From positions 3,658,001 through 3,722,000 of the forward strand of contig OZ021723.1 in the NCBI GenBank assembly GCA_963978545.1: 64,000 nt of DNA, given 5' to 3'. The position numbers were made by a program, and so were the translations under genes. This stretch comes from Linyphia triangularis (Eukaryota > Arthropoda > Arachnida > Araneae > Linyphiidae). A model generated the notes under the pieces. That model made no database searches, was not told the DNA's origin, and saw only the letters and a program-made list of their open reading frames with translations. This document shows, in pieces, positions 22,957 through 33,176 of the stretch. How positions within the stretch are numbered: the first letter of the stretch is position 1; every line of letters starts with the position of its first letter.

Positions 22957-23377
22957 AAAAAAAAAAAAAAAAAAAAAAAAACTAATACCAGCCTGGTATA
23001 GTTTAAAAAGCGACCTGCTTCTTAAGACAGAAAATAGGCAGCCTCGATACGTATGTAAAATAACAAAAATCGGAAAATAGAGCGCACGCGACTAACTCGA
23101 AAAAACTGTGTGACCTTTCTCACGGTGCCTTCTCTTCCTTTGAAGCTCATAAACTTACTTGGATCAAAACGCATCCTAACTTAGTCATTGGATCATAACG
23201 CACGTGGCTCCGATTGGGTCAGCCATGAATACTGGCTGGAAATAATCTGACAGACCAAATTGCACGCTGGGAGACCAATACATTGGGATATATGCCTCCT
23301 ATACTCCAATGAACTACCATTCAGACACATATTTAAACACGTAGATAGTACTACAACTGGACAACATCTTTCAGTGA
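22957..23377. other. A run and unassigned interior of the hAT-like element
   Basis: Twenty-five A residues lie at 22957-22981 at the presumed LINE 5' boundary. The rest has no recognisable coding and is probably interior of the 17001-24989 element. Confidence 0.4.
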
Positions 23378-23719
23378 GATAAAAATTTGAAGAACCTTGA
23401 AAAATTTCCCCTGACTGATTTTTTACGTGTTGAATGTTTAATTCCTCAACTTGAGATGAAACTGAACAAAACTCAGTTATATCTTCTTGATATTATTACA
23501 TTAAAAAATTAATTTTCTGAAGGACCTAAGAACATATATGTAGCAATTCGATTGTCTCGATACCTCCCTGAATATTTACTGCACGTTTTAAACTCAGTTA
23601 TTGGACGAAATGCTTCCTTCCCTCACTCAAAAAATTTGATTTCGGCAATGATTTTATACGCAAGGAGAGATGTAAGAAAACTGAGGCATCAGGTTCTGAA
23701 ATCTCGAGAACTTTCCTAG
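23378..23719 (+). pseudogene. Fragment of an unclassified transposon-type protein
   Basis: One frame reads through 113 codons with a single internal stop. It contains LEKFPLTDFLRVECLIPQLE and GPKNIYVAIRLSRYLPEYLL, then a stretch including NASFPHSKNLISAMILYARR. The pattern '(D)GP(R/K)..(W/F)..I.LSRYLP' followed by '.RN..F.H..N.L.AM' is one I associate with uncharacterised, multi-copy arthropod proteins. I cannot give a family name. Downstream, 23720-23826 seems to continue it in shifted frames (YPDCIEWAYLIG). It may be the C-terminal part of the gene carried by the surrounding hAT-like element; its N-terminal half was not found. Confidence 0.45.
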
Positions 23720-23838
23720 AGAAAGACTATCAGGCATTTCAAGACAACTCAACTCAACTTTATTGTAGGTATCCTGACTGCATTGAGTGGGCATATTTAA
23801 TTGGAATGCTCGTAATAGGACCCCTCCTTTGTTAAGAG

Positions 23839-24020
23839 TTGGTTGGTTGTATTCAGATTATCTTGCGCCGTCAGCAACACGAGGGCTATAATGCGCCGAA
23901 ACATTTCGTCATTTAACAAACCAACATACATTTACAAACATCCATGCCAACACGGGACTCGAACCCGCAACCTCGCGGTCTAGAAGCCAGCACGCTAACC
24001 ACTATACCGTTTGGTCGGCC
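23839..24020 (-). mobile_element. tRNA-derived SINE, family 1
   Basis: Same family as 16630-16805, with box B 'ggttcgagtccc' on the minus strand and the body motif 'gcgcattatag'. The target duplication CTTTGTTAAGAG is at 23827-23838 and 24021-24032. It is inserted in the interior of the hAT-like element. Confidence 0.9.
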
Positions 24021-24032
24021 CTTTGTTAAGAG

Positions 24033-24619
24033 AAGCAAACGGACATTAGTTAGCAAAGACTGGCTCATCCGAGGTAGCACAGCTGTATTGGTGGAAACAG
24101 GGAGAGAGTATAAGATTGACTATTCTCCGAGCATAATTCCAAAATACACGATTTTTTAACAAACAAGTAAAAACCACCACATAGTTTTGTTTCTCATAAA
24201 TACAATATCCAAAGTTTAAAACTGTACATTGGCTTATCAAAACCTCTTCTATATTTTATCCAGAATTGGGCGAGATTGGCTAATATTGTTTCCAACGACC
24301 GATTCACATCGTTTCACATCGGGATTGGCCTATGTCTGGGGAAATTAGTCAGCGTATCTGTTACTATGGACCATTGAAATCAGACTTCAACTCGTTTCCT
24401 TGTCACCCACAAGCTGTGGAACGCTAATGTAGAGAGACAAGACAAAAGTAGGTGGCGCTGACGCAAAAGACGTTAGGACAGCACTTTTTCTTAAAGATCC
24501 ATTATGCCCGACTTTTCAACAAAAATTTCCTTCAAATGCATCACTGGGATAGAAAGCTCGAGAAAAAAGTGAACCAAATGAATAATAGCATGTTTAAAAT
24601 AAAAAAAAATAAAAAAATG
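24033..24619. other. Interior of the hAT-like element
   Basis: There is a short open stretch at 24033-24159 (RSKRTLVSKDWLIRGSTAVL) without recognised similarity. The remainder is non-coding and runs into the right inverted terminus. Confidence 0.35.
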
Positions 24620-24997
24620 TAAGAAATAACATTAGTACCCATTTTACAGAAAAATAATTATTTCTTACAAATAATGTAATTTTTGAGTATTTTTTATTAT
24701 TAATATATGTTTTAAAAATGCATAAAATAGTGTTTTTCTGTGTTATACCACCCTTTCAGTACACATTGCAAACTATTGCCTTTCAAATATATAACGCTTA
24801 GAAATTTTAAAAAATTTAGGAAAAATAGTTATTTTTTGTATTTTCTCCAAACTTTGAGGTGAATGCGCGATCGGAAGATATTATTTTTTTTTTCAATTTT
24901 TTTTTTACAGTTTTTTTTATCGAGATGTGTATCAACTTTTTTCACCTCATGCGTTTCAAATTTAAATTATTTTTTTTCGAACCACCCTAATCCACAC

Positions 24998-25279
24998 CTC
25001 AAACGAAATTAAAGACTGGTTTGATGAACAGAGTGTTGTTCTTTTAGATCATCTTGCCAATAGCCCTTATTTAAACTCCATTTAAAATGTCTGGGGTCAA
25101 TTGGTTTGAAGGATTTACTTAAATGGAAAGCAGTATGCATCATTTACAGAATTGAAGGACTCAATCATTAAAAACTGGAAATTATTTGACCAAAAATTGA
25201 TCCAAAGTCTCGTGTTATCTATGAAAAACAGAATCAAGGAAGTATTAAGGAAGAAAGGAGGATTTACTAATTATTAATT
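24998..25279 (+). pseudogene. Tc1 transposase, 3' part
   Basis: It resumes the Tc1 transposase directly after the 8-bp duplication: SNEIKDWFDEQSVVLLDHL, then NSPYLNSI, a stop, and NVWGQL. The stop TAA at 25083-25085 replaces the third catalytic residue (expected Glu, 34 residues after the second Asp, DD34E). It ends at a stop near 25279, just before the right inverted repeat. Loss of the catalytic Glu and the frameshifts upstream make it inactive. Confidence 0.85.
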
Positions 25280-25500
25280 GCGATTGAATGTAAAAGTTCA
25301 TAAATCAGTTTCCTTATGCTGAAACTAAAATATCAACCAAAGAAATTGCTTATGAATTTATATAAAAATTTATTTATGTGTATAGTTTATTATACAAAGC
25401 CTGTATATCGTATGGAATTTAAATCGATAAATATTAATTTAATAAAGAAATACTTAAAAAAACTGTCGGTTCACAAATCAATATCCACCCTTGTAGAATA

Positions 25501-26047
25501 CAATATCAACCAATAAGTATTTGGATACTCATGCAATTGAGAATGTCTGCACTTCTGATCTACGTCACCCTTGATTCCAATTCATGGTAGGATCAACGCT
25601 GACTACTACTCCACTAATCTAAATAACTACGTGTTTCCTACGCTGTGTCAATTTTACGGGTTGGATCATTGTTATTTCCAATATGACAACGCCACTTGTC
25701 ATGTTGCGAGGTCCACCATGGATTAGGATGATGACAGCGGGTAGAACCGACTGGACTGGCCTGCTCAGAGTCCAGACGTGAATCCTATAGAACACCTCTG
25801 GGACGAGTAGGATCGCAGAATTAAGGAGTGCAGCAACCTTCCAAAATCGGTGAAAGAACGCACATGTCCACTCCAAACCGAGTAGAAGAAAATACTACTG
25901 TCCATCATCCAAACACTTGTGGAAAGCATGCCCCGGAGTGTTAATACTGCAATTGCCTCAGGTGGAGGCTCAGCCACATATTGAATTTGAATAAATTGTG
26001 TTTATTGCTTTTATCACAGGTGTCCTATTACTTATTGGTAGATAGTG
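25501..26047 (+). mobile_element. Second Tc1-like element, internally deleted
   Basis: Inverted termini share 'accaataagta' (CAATATCAACCAATAAGT at 25501; complement ending at 26047) and are flanked by TA (25499-25500, 26048-26049). At 547 bp it retains only the 3' part of a transposase. It begins 7 nt after the end of the first Tc1 element. Confidence 0.78.
25590..25981 (+). pseudogene. Tc1 transposase fragment
   Basis: The plus strand encodes YDNATCHVARSTMD (second catalytic Asp), then DWPAQSPDVNPIEHLWDE (third catalytic Glu in PIE). It ends with a stop after SATY near 25981. Several in-frame stops and shifts are present. The N-terminal DNA-binding half is missing. Confidence 0.8.
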
Positions 26048-26049
26048 TA

Positions 26050-26754
26050 TATCTGCTAAATTTCAGTCCGATTGGATGACGGCAAGGGGGTTAATTAGTC
26101 CTTTGCAGTTTTCCCCTCATCGACAAACATAATCACAAGCAAAATCGAAGTTAATATAAAAGATTGAAAAATTGACCTAAACTCTGTCACGAATGTATTT
26201 TTTCACAGGAAAATTTATATAAATATATATAAATCATTGAAACAAGAGACAGAACATTATGAACAGTGTTAAAGGAAATACCAAATATTTTCCAGATTCT
26301 AAATACCTCAGAAGGCAATACATACATAACTTTAGCTTTCTGGTATTAAAAGAAATAGAAACATAGTTTTTTTAACTATTTAATAACTTTTGATAGTCGC
26401 TTTATTATTTTAAGAAATATATGTAATTGATGCAGCGTAGTTTACTTCGGAATGTTTTTAACATAACTGGTAGATTTGGTCTTTTGGCGACGCGCTATCT
26501 TTTTATAAATTACTTCCTCACGTGATCTGTGAACATTTCTATTGTGTGAATTTATCAACTTATATATAGGCGAATTTAGCAACAATGGTTATTTGTTAAG
26601 TAATTACTATTTGTAACAAGCTTCAGTTGGCAATGTTCATTTTTCTGTCAAAAACTTAAATCCACAGAAACACATTTTCAATGTAATTATTTTATATTCA
26701 TTACCAACTCTTATTTGTTCAGCTCGATTGGTTGACAGCAAGTAGGTAAATTAA
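26050..26754. other. Intergenic DNA with dispersed 'gattggatgac' motifs
   Basis: Motif copies at about 26064 ('cgattggatgacggcaag') and 26717. No gene is seen. TTAA at 26751-26754 begins the next MITE. Confidence 0.4.
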
Positions 26755-27648
26755 CCCTTTTCACTCGTATGTCCCCGTATGAGGAACATCACTCGTTTTA
26801 CCATCGCGCTCGTATGTCCCCGTACAGGGGACATCGCATCTGTATTGGTCAAACTGTGATAACTTAACCAAAACATTTCTGTTCGAAGTATTTCTAAGAT
26901 GATTTGCTTTGCTTTATATAGTTTATTCATATTATTACACTTCTTAGATTTTTAACCTTTTGCACTCCGAACCATTCTGGACGGCTACTAGCAGCTCAGC
27001 CCTAGTGTTGCCCTTGCGTCAGTAAATTTCAACAAACCCAACCATCGACAAACTCTCGTTATCGCTCCTTTCAAGTGGCGCAGAAAAGTGCTTGGACCGT
27101 CGTGAACCAACACTTCTCACCGTTCTCTTTTGATACAAAACCCTGCTGAAATGTTTTTTTATATCTATCTTGGTAATTTTAGCATATTTTAATTTGATTT
27201 CTTGTGCCATTTCAAGAGAAAACTTCAGGGAAACATGCATTTCTCAAAAAGCAGTGCTGGAAAAAGTTAATTCTCCGTAATCACTAGTAAACTTTAATGT
27301 CCAGTGAGAGGGCACATCCGGGTGATATGCTAGATTACGATGTCCCCTGAGAGGGGACAGCGGAATGCAAAGGGTTAATGCGGTGTAGTGTAATATACTT
27401 AAGTATTCTTAATAGTGTCAATACATTATTTTGACACGTTGAAAAATAAAATAGTATGTGGCCACATTCCCATCCTAGGTCAAGGGGTGTATTCAGGGGC
27501 TATATTTTTAAATTTTTGATTTAAGGATGGTAAACCTACTAGTTAAATTGGAACACATTTCCATAAAAAAAATTCATCTTGATTGAACATGAAAAAAAAT
27601 TCCGAGTTATTTGCTAACTTTCTAAAGCATAATTACGAGTGCAAAGGG
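26755..27648. mobile_element. piggyBac-like MITE (outer)
   Basis: TTAA flanks at 26751-26754 and 27649-27652. The left end CCCTTTTCACTCGTA matches the inverted right end CCCTTTGCACTCGTA with one change. It contains short palindromes around 'tatgtccccgta' (26767, 26812). No ORF is present. An alternative pairing joins 26755 with 27374 through shared TGTCCCC motifs. Confidence 0.6.
26956..27374. mobile_element. piggyBac-like MITE (inner, nested)
   Basis: TTAA flanks at 26952-26955 and 27375-27378. Ends CCTTTTGCACTCCG and inverted CCCTTTGCATTCCG match at 12 of 14 positions. It lies inside the outer MITE. No coding is seen; a minus-strand ORF at 27019-27240 is unsupported. Confidence 0.6.
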
Positions 27649-29183
27649 TTAATACTACGAAGCGACAATAGTAGTGTGTGTGTGAAAGGGGTGTTTCAGG
27701 AACATCCCCTCAAACTTGAAAGAATGTATTTCCATCGACAACGAATCTACTAGTCAAATTTCAGCTCGATTGGATGACTGTCAATGTGGGTTGATTAGAC
27801 ATCCGAAATATTTATAGAATCATAGCGTTTTTAAAAGGTATCTTTAGGTGACAGATAAAAAAAATCATAGAATGCATTTTCATCGATAACGACTCTAATA
27901 GGAATGTTTTTGCTCTATTGGATAAGAGAAGTGGGGTAATTACTCTTCCAAAGAAATAATGGTAGCGTGTGTAAAATGTAAAAGTGGGCATTTTGTGATA
28001 TCCCCAAAACTTAATTCAATGCATTCGATACTTCCCAAACTTGATCGAATGTTATGGGGTTTCATTAGATTTTTTAAAACTTGATTTAGTTTTGATTTGT
28101 AGACATCCCCTTTCGATTAAAAAAAAAAAAAAAAAAAAAAAAAAGCCTATATAAAATTATTAAAACGCTTCCAAGAATTACAACGACACTTTTCTTTGTA
28201 TATTTAATCACTTAGAATAAAAGGTATAGCTGTTTTTTTCATATTGCACAATGATCTTTTGTTGAAGGAAAAATGGAAGTATAGATTAGATTATTTCTTT
28301 CTCACAAGATATAAATCATAATAATATATTTTTGAAGTGAAGTATTTCAACCACCAATATTAAATGGAGTTATTTTTTAAGAAAAACTATGGATTGAGTA
28401 AATCACAAAAGAGATTTGTTTGGTAAACAAACCCCATTGTTTATGATAATTATTTGATAAAACAAGTAAAAATAACAAGTATTAAAACACAACATAATGA
28501 AAGCATTTTCCAAAACTAATTTATTTTCAGAATATGTAAATGCATACCAAGAAGAGTTTAATTTAGAAAATTATTTATTTAATTACTATGCATTTTTTTT
28601 TCCCAAGATTTTCTTTGAAGCAATTCAATCTGTGAGAGTTGTTTTTTAGTTTAAGTGATATATAATTACTAACGTACAAAGAACCCAATTAAAATTCCAA
28701 AATCAATATTAATTTAGGAGTTGTTTGCTACTTAATGTGCATAAAAAACAACAATGCTATCAAAAAGGAAAACATTGAAGATAAATAATAATTTTTATTT
28801 TTAATTTCCGTTTCATCGGAATGAAAAACTATAGTTCCTTTAAGTTTTAAAAACACAGATTTAACTACCAATTTAATGTATTAATTCATTTTAAAAGGAG
28901 TATCAGTTCAATAATTTTAAAATCATGATTCCCGATTGAAATCTGAAGAGTGATAACATAATGAAAAATGTAACCTATAAAACAAGGATGAAAATTAAGT
29001 ACCTTCATGATAATTAAACTTCATTGACAACAATTAACTATATATGTAATAAAAATCTAATTTCATTATCGACATTAGTTTACGTCATCTTTTCAAGCGT
29101 GTATTCTTATTTTTAATCTTTCACCGATAAATTCAGTAACTACCCACATACAGCTAATGTATGATTTTTCTAACAGAGTCCCA

Positions 29184-29186
<3 letters not shown>
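27649..29186. other. AT-rich intergenic DNA with two motif copies and an A run
   Basis: Motifs like 'cagctcgattggatgac' at 27757 and 27908. About 26 A residues at 28119-28144. No gene is recognised. Confidence 0.45.

Positions 29187-29246
<60 letters not shown>
29187..29246. repeat. (TA)n microsatellite
   Basis: An uninterrupted TA array of about 60 bp. The gypsy element that starts at about 29243 is inserted at its right edge, and TA-rich sequence resumes after that element at 36444. Confidence 0.95.
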
Positions 29247-29248
<2 letters not shown>

Positions 29249-29712
29249 ATTTTTATTATCCCATATCAATTGTTTACCGTACATTTCAATTTCCTTTTGT
29301 AAAGACAGATGGCACTGCAAGACGATGTTTCTTTTTTTTTTTATTACGAATAAGTATTCGTACTCCGCGATTTTATTTTTTAAGAAGAAGCTCACCGGCT
29401 CTCATTCGAGAAGAAGCACACCGGCTCTTCACTCTATCGGCCAGTTTATTTGGGTGCACTCAACTCACTTCGCTAATTGGGTAATGTACTAATTAAACAC
29501 TTAGTTTTCGTCGACTAGTGCTGCCATTTGGCTAGTAATATTTAATACTTTTCCCTCCTTTGTTTTATTTGAAAGTGATTGTGATGTTTCGTCCAATAAA
29601 TTTAATTTTACTTTCTGTTTCTGATTTGGAAGTTTATTTCTCTTTTATTTCATTTTTGCTTCCCTAAATGAATTCCCTAGACATTTAAAAAACCGAACTA
29701 CTAACCCCCACA
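29243..29712 (+). repeat. 5' LTR
   Basis: About 470 bp. The expected TG start reads TA here, so either a mutation or the TA array blurs the boundary. After it comes 'ttttggggtcctcggcc', in the position of a primer binding site; the matching tRNA is not identified. Confidence 0.85.
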
Positions 29713-31361
29713 TATTTTTGGGGTCCTCGGCCTGGATTAGCGAAAAGGAATTTTGAAAGGGGAATTGCTTCTAATTTTTTTTTAATTTCGAGTAATTTTT
29801 GGTTTTTGAATAAACCACGTCCCTGTAGCGATTCATTTTTTTTGTTCGTTTTCAAAGTTATTTGGTATAATAACAAGTGTATGCCTAGTAACCTGTTCCG
29901 TTTTGGTAACATGAGTTCAGTAATTTTTTTCATGAGTGCACCCGTTTTAATCGAAAATCACCCTTATTCCTTCGAACCCCTCGAAGATGAAATTTACAAT
30001 TAAATTAATTTAAACTCATCGTAAAGAAATTCTCAAAGTTCCAGTCGTCGTTCTTAGCCAGAAAGCATCCAGCTTCAAACGAAATTCTTCGCCAACGACT
30101 CTTCAACAAGTAGCGTGCCATTTCCAACTGGTGTCTCAACGTCTCATGAGTGTTCGTCTTCATCAGTGTTCGTCTAAAATTTTCGAATCTTCAATCCCGA
30201 AGTGCTGAAATTTTATCCGAGGCCCTTACCGGATAATTTGTCAAGATTAGTGCTCTGTGTTCCGAAACCATCTACTACATTAATTTTGTGTTCTAAGCAG
30301 TGACAACCGACGTCTTCAAAGCCAGCAGTTTATTCCTTCAGATAAGTTCTGAATCATTGATACTTTCTTTTTCTAAGAATTGCATACTAGTTTTTTTATT
30401 TACTTTTTTTTGAAAACCTCTTGCTTGGGTAAACTCTTCGCAACACAAATAAAGGGAAAGAATAAAAAAAAAAAGGTCTTATCTATAACCGGAAGTGATA
30501 CCTTGAAGGATTTGATGTTGCAGTCTTTTATTTATATTTTCATTATTGTTCTAAGAATAGCTTACATTTAAATTGTTTTTATATTCCTTTTTATTCTTTT
30601 TGTCTGAATTAATACAAAGAATATTATTCAATATACATTATTTTGATGGATAACTTTGGGTAATATTTTGTTTTGAATACTTAATATATTATTCTTACCC
30701 TTGTTCATTGTTTACTTTTCCAAATGCAGCTGTTATTTTGAGAAGTTAGGTGATTTAAGTGAGTTAAATTTATCGTGTTAAAGTGTTCTTTTTATAAAGT
30801 ATCCTTGGGTAATATTTTGTTTTGAATACTTAATATATTATTCGCATCCTTATTCATAGTTTACTTTTCCAAATGCTGCTGTTATAATTTCTTATGCAAT
30901 TAATTTTCTATGCAATACAAAGCATAACTTATGCAGTATTATGTTTTAAAATATTATGCAATACAAAGTAAGTACATTATTATAAGTTGGTATGTTTATC
31001 GTGTTCTTGTCCAAGTGAAAAAAAAAAATCTTTTCAGTAAAAAATTTCTGACGACTTGTTCTCATACAAAAGTTCATGAAATTCTAAAACCTTTTTCATA
31101 CGGTAGTACTCTTTTACTTTTTTGTGAATTATCTGATTGACCGAGAGTTGAATAACTTCTTCAAAAATATATTTCTTCATTTTTAGAATGTATCTTCGTT
31201 AATTTCGTAGTGTTCTTAGTAGCATACTTCATTTTTTTTTAAAAGAGGAAAAGCACACAACATAAATCTACAAGCTTTTTCCTTTTAGTCGTTATTTTTT
31301 TAATTTCATTTTTACGAATATCACAAAGTTCACTGGATTTCCACCAAATTTAAAGATCACC
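29713..31361 (+). other. Untranslated leader of the gypsy element
   Basis: About 1.65 kb between LTR and gag with no convincing ORF. A segment of about 85 bp beginning 'tgggtaatattttgttttga' occurs at 30656 and again, diverged, at 30806. The length is unusual but within the range for spacers that carry packaging or regulatory sequence. Confidence 0.6.
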
Positions 31362-32381
31362 ATGACTTTTCTTCTAAGAAGTAAAAAAGAGGATCTGTTG
31401 AACTTAGCCACGGAATTAGGCATAAAGATAACCGCTACTATGACCAAGCCGATCATCAAGGATTTAATCTTGGAAAATGAGAAGTATGACGAAGATGAAG
31501 TAAAAGCACTTCTGGAGAGCATCACCGAGGAAAGGTTGCAAGAGCAAAAGCGTCGAGAGGCCATCGCCATCGAGGAGCGAAAACGTCAAGAAGCCATCGA
31601 GGAACGGGAACGTCAAGAAGCCATCGAGGAACGGAAATGTCAGCCATCGAGGAACAGAAACGCCAAGAAGCCGGAACGGAGACGAGAAGCAGAGTTCGAG
31701 CTCAAGAAATTACGAATCCAAAACCAGAAGGATTCATCTTCGAAAAACGTCACAACAAACCAAGTACCAAGCAGACCTTCACGTGATACCTTCCACAAGT
31801 TCGATATGAAAGAAGATGTGAATCTTAACCTCATCCTGTTCGAGAGGCATGCAGAGCTGTCATCGATCCCTAAAGAAGAATGGGTTCAGCACCTCATAGG
31901 CCTACTTCCAGTCGACGTTGCACACTTAATTGCGCGGGAGTCCCCCGACAAGTCTCACGACTACGATCACGTAAAGCAGTTGCTGCTACGAAGGTTCAAA
32001 CTGTCTCCGGAAAGACTTCGCCAGATGTTCGTGTCACACCAAAAATCTCATGAAGGAACTTGGCTGGATTTCCTCCATGAGTTGCAAACCTACTTCGATG
32101 GATGGGTGGAAGGTCTTCAAATAAAAACTTACGACCAGCTTCGTGACCTCATCATAGCAGATCAGATAAAAAGAAGAGCTCCGTACGAATTCAAAGAACA
32201 TTTTCTAGATGAATGGACACTCATCAACTCGCCCAGAGAGCTGGCCCAAAAGTTCGAAAAATACGAAGATGTCCGCAGAACGTTAAAGTCAAAGCAGTTC
32301 GACTCCTTGCCCAAAGGAAAATATGGGGCTAAATCGTCAAATTATGGGAACCCTTCCCGAAGAACCGACAGTCACCGATAA
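31362..32381 (+). CDS. Gag with SCAN-like capsid domain
   Basis: A 339-codon frame. Residues about 8-30 (KKEDLLNLATELGIKI) resemble a SAP-like helical motif. Residues 50-110 form a charged coiled coil with an EERKRQEAIEERERQEAI repeat. Residues about 145-320 include WVQHLIGLLPVDVAHLIA and FVSHQKSHEGTWLDFLHEL, then a helical stretch with WVEGLQIKTYDQLRDLII, matching the SCAN fold known from some gypsy Gag proteins. The frame stops at TAA 32379-32381 but the same frame goes on to the zinc knuckle CSYCKEPGHFYVNC at about 32515-32560. So the stop is probably a mutation inside an original Gag-Pol frame. The protein would form the virus-like particle. Confidence 0.8.
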   Translation: MTFLLRSKKEDLLNLATELGIKITATMTKPIIKDLILENEKYDEDEVKALLESITEERLQEQKRREAIAIEERKRQEAIEERERQEAIEERKCQPSRNRNAKKPERRREAEFELKKLRIQNQKDSSSKNVTTNQVPSRPSRDTFHKFDMKEDVNLNLILFERHAELSSIPKEEWVQHLIGLLPVDVAHLIARESPDKSHDYDHVKQLLLRRFKLSPERLRQMFVSHQKSHEGTWLDFLHELQTYFDGWVEGLQIKTYDQLRDLIIADQIKRRAPYEFKEHFLDEWTLINSPRELAQKFEKYEDVRRTLKSKQFDSLPKGKYGAKSSNYGNPSRRTDSHR

Positions 32382-33176
32382 GAGGCCGGATCATCGAATA
32401 ATCGTGGAAGCCCTCCCTGAAGAGCTGATAATCGCCGATATGGACCAAACCGGTCAGAAAAGAACCATTTCAACAATAATCGAAATACCGACTCTGTCAG
32501 GCCTAGACAGTCACTCTGCAGTTATTGTAAAGAACCAGGACACTTCTACGTTAACTGCGACAAGCGCCGAAAAGATGCAGAATCCAACAATCCTCCGAGC
32601 AATTCTGTACAGACATGTACAATCATCCCATCAGAAGAGTTGAAATTTAAAGAAATCGTCATGGGAAACAAACTCATCACCGCACTCGTAGACACATGCA
32701 GTTCACTCAGTCTCATTCGAGACGACATAGCCAAAGAAATCATCGATGAATCCAAGCTTTCGAAACAAAGGAGAACGCTCTCAGGCTTAAGAAATTCCCA
32801 AGTCACAACGAAAGGATCTTTCGAAATGAGTTTCACCACCGACGGAGAAGAATTTTCTCTAACATGGCATGTAGTGCCACAATCACAGTTATCTTTCCAA
32901 GCAATTATCAAAATGGATGTTACGAATCAAGCTACGTTTACAACGTCCAGGAATGGTATGACATTTCATAAAGATGAGTCCGCTGATTGGTTCATGCGCA
33001 TCTCCGAAACAAGTCCTAATGAAGAGATAGAGTTGGCCCACATAAGAGAGATCAGGATACAGAACGTATTGAAGCAAGTTATCTCAACTTACAAGCCTGA
33101 CAAAACTTTGTCAACAGACGTATCCATGCGAATCATCCTGGAAGACGACGTTCCAGTCTACCAACCTGCGAGATGA
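32382..33176 (+). pseudogene. Zinc knuckle and aspartic protease region of pol
   Basis: It contains the CCHC knuckle and then the protease motif ALVDTCSSLSLI at about 32685-32720. The catalytic triad is normally DTG or DSG; here it is DTC, so the glycine is lost. In-frame stops are TGA 32418-32420 and TGA 33174-33176. The latter lies where the neighbouring residues suggest an Arg CGA codon, a typical CpG transition. Confidence 0.78.

Larger units (their letters stand above)
17001..24989. mobile_element. hAT-like long-TIR DNA element interrupting the Tc1 transposase
   Basis: The termini are TAGGGTGGTTCG and its complement, flanked by the 8-bp duplication ATCCACAC (16993-17000, 24990-24997). 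Removing the element and one duplication rejoins the Tc1 frame at its SIHT|SNE boundary. The inverted ends are long, about 370 bp (17001-17370 and 24620-24989). On the left, part of the terminal region is repeated internally (17130-17277 against 17411-17546). The 8-bp target and YAGGG start fit hAT, although P-type elements also duplicate 8 bp. The interior holds an inserted LINE, a SINE and a decayed ORF of unknown class (23378-23719) that may be the element's own gene. Confidence 0.8.
15764..25493 (+). mobile_element. Tc1-like element of IR/DR type, split by nested insertions
   Basis: Terminal inverted repeats start CAGTGGTGGAAATTGATA at 15764 and end at 25493 with the diverged complement, flanked by TA (15762-15763, 25494-25495). 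Each end has a second, inner copy of the terminal motif (about 15948 on the left, about 25293-25320 on the right), the inverted/direct repeat layout of some Tc1 elements. Subtracting the SINE (16630-16805) and the 8-kb insertion (17001-24989) leaves about 1.5 kb, the usual Tc1 size. The transposase gene is in two pieces and is inactivated. Confidence 0.88.

Noticed and set aside
22957..22981. Poly(A) tail of a plus-strand retroposon ending at 22981
   Set aside because: Nothing upstream on the plus strand looks like a retroposon. It abuts the 5' side of the minus-strand LINE and is treated as a simple A run.
29093..29492. ORFs encoding long YIYIYI stretches
   Set aside because: These are translations of the (TA)n microsatellite running into the LTR.
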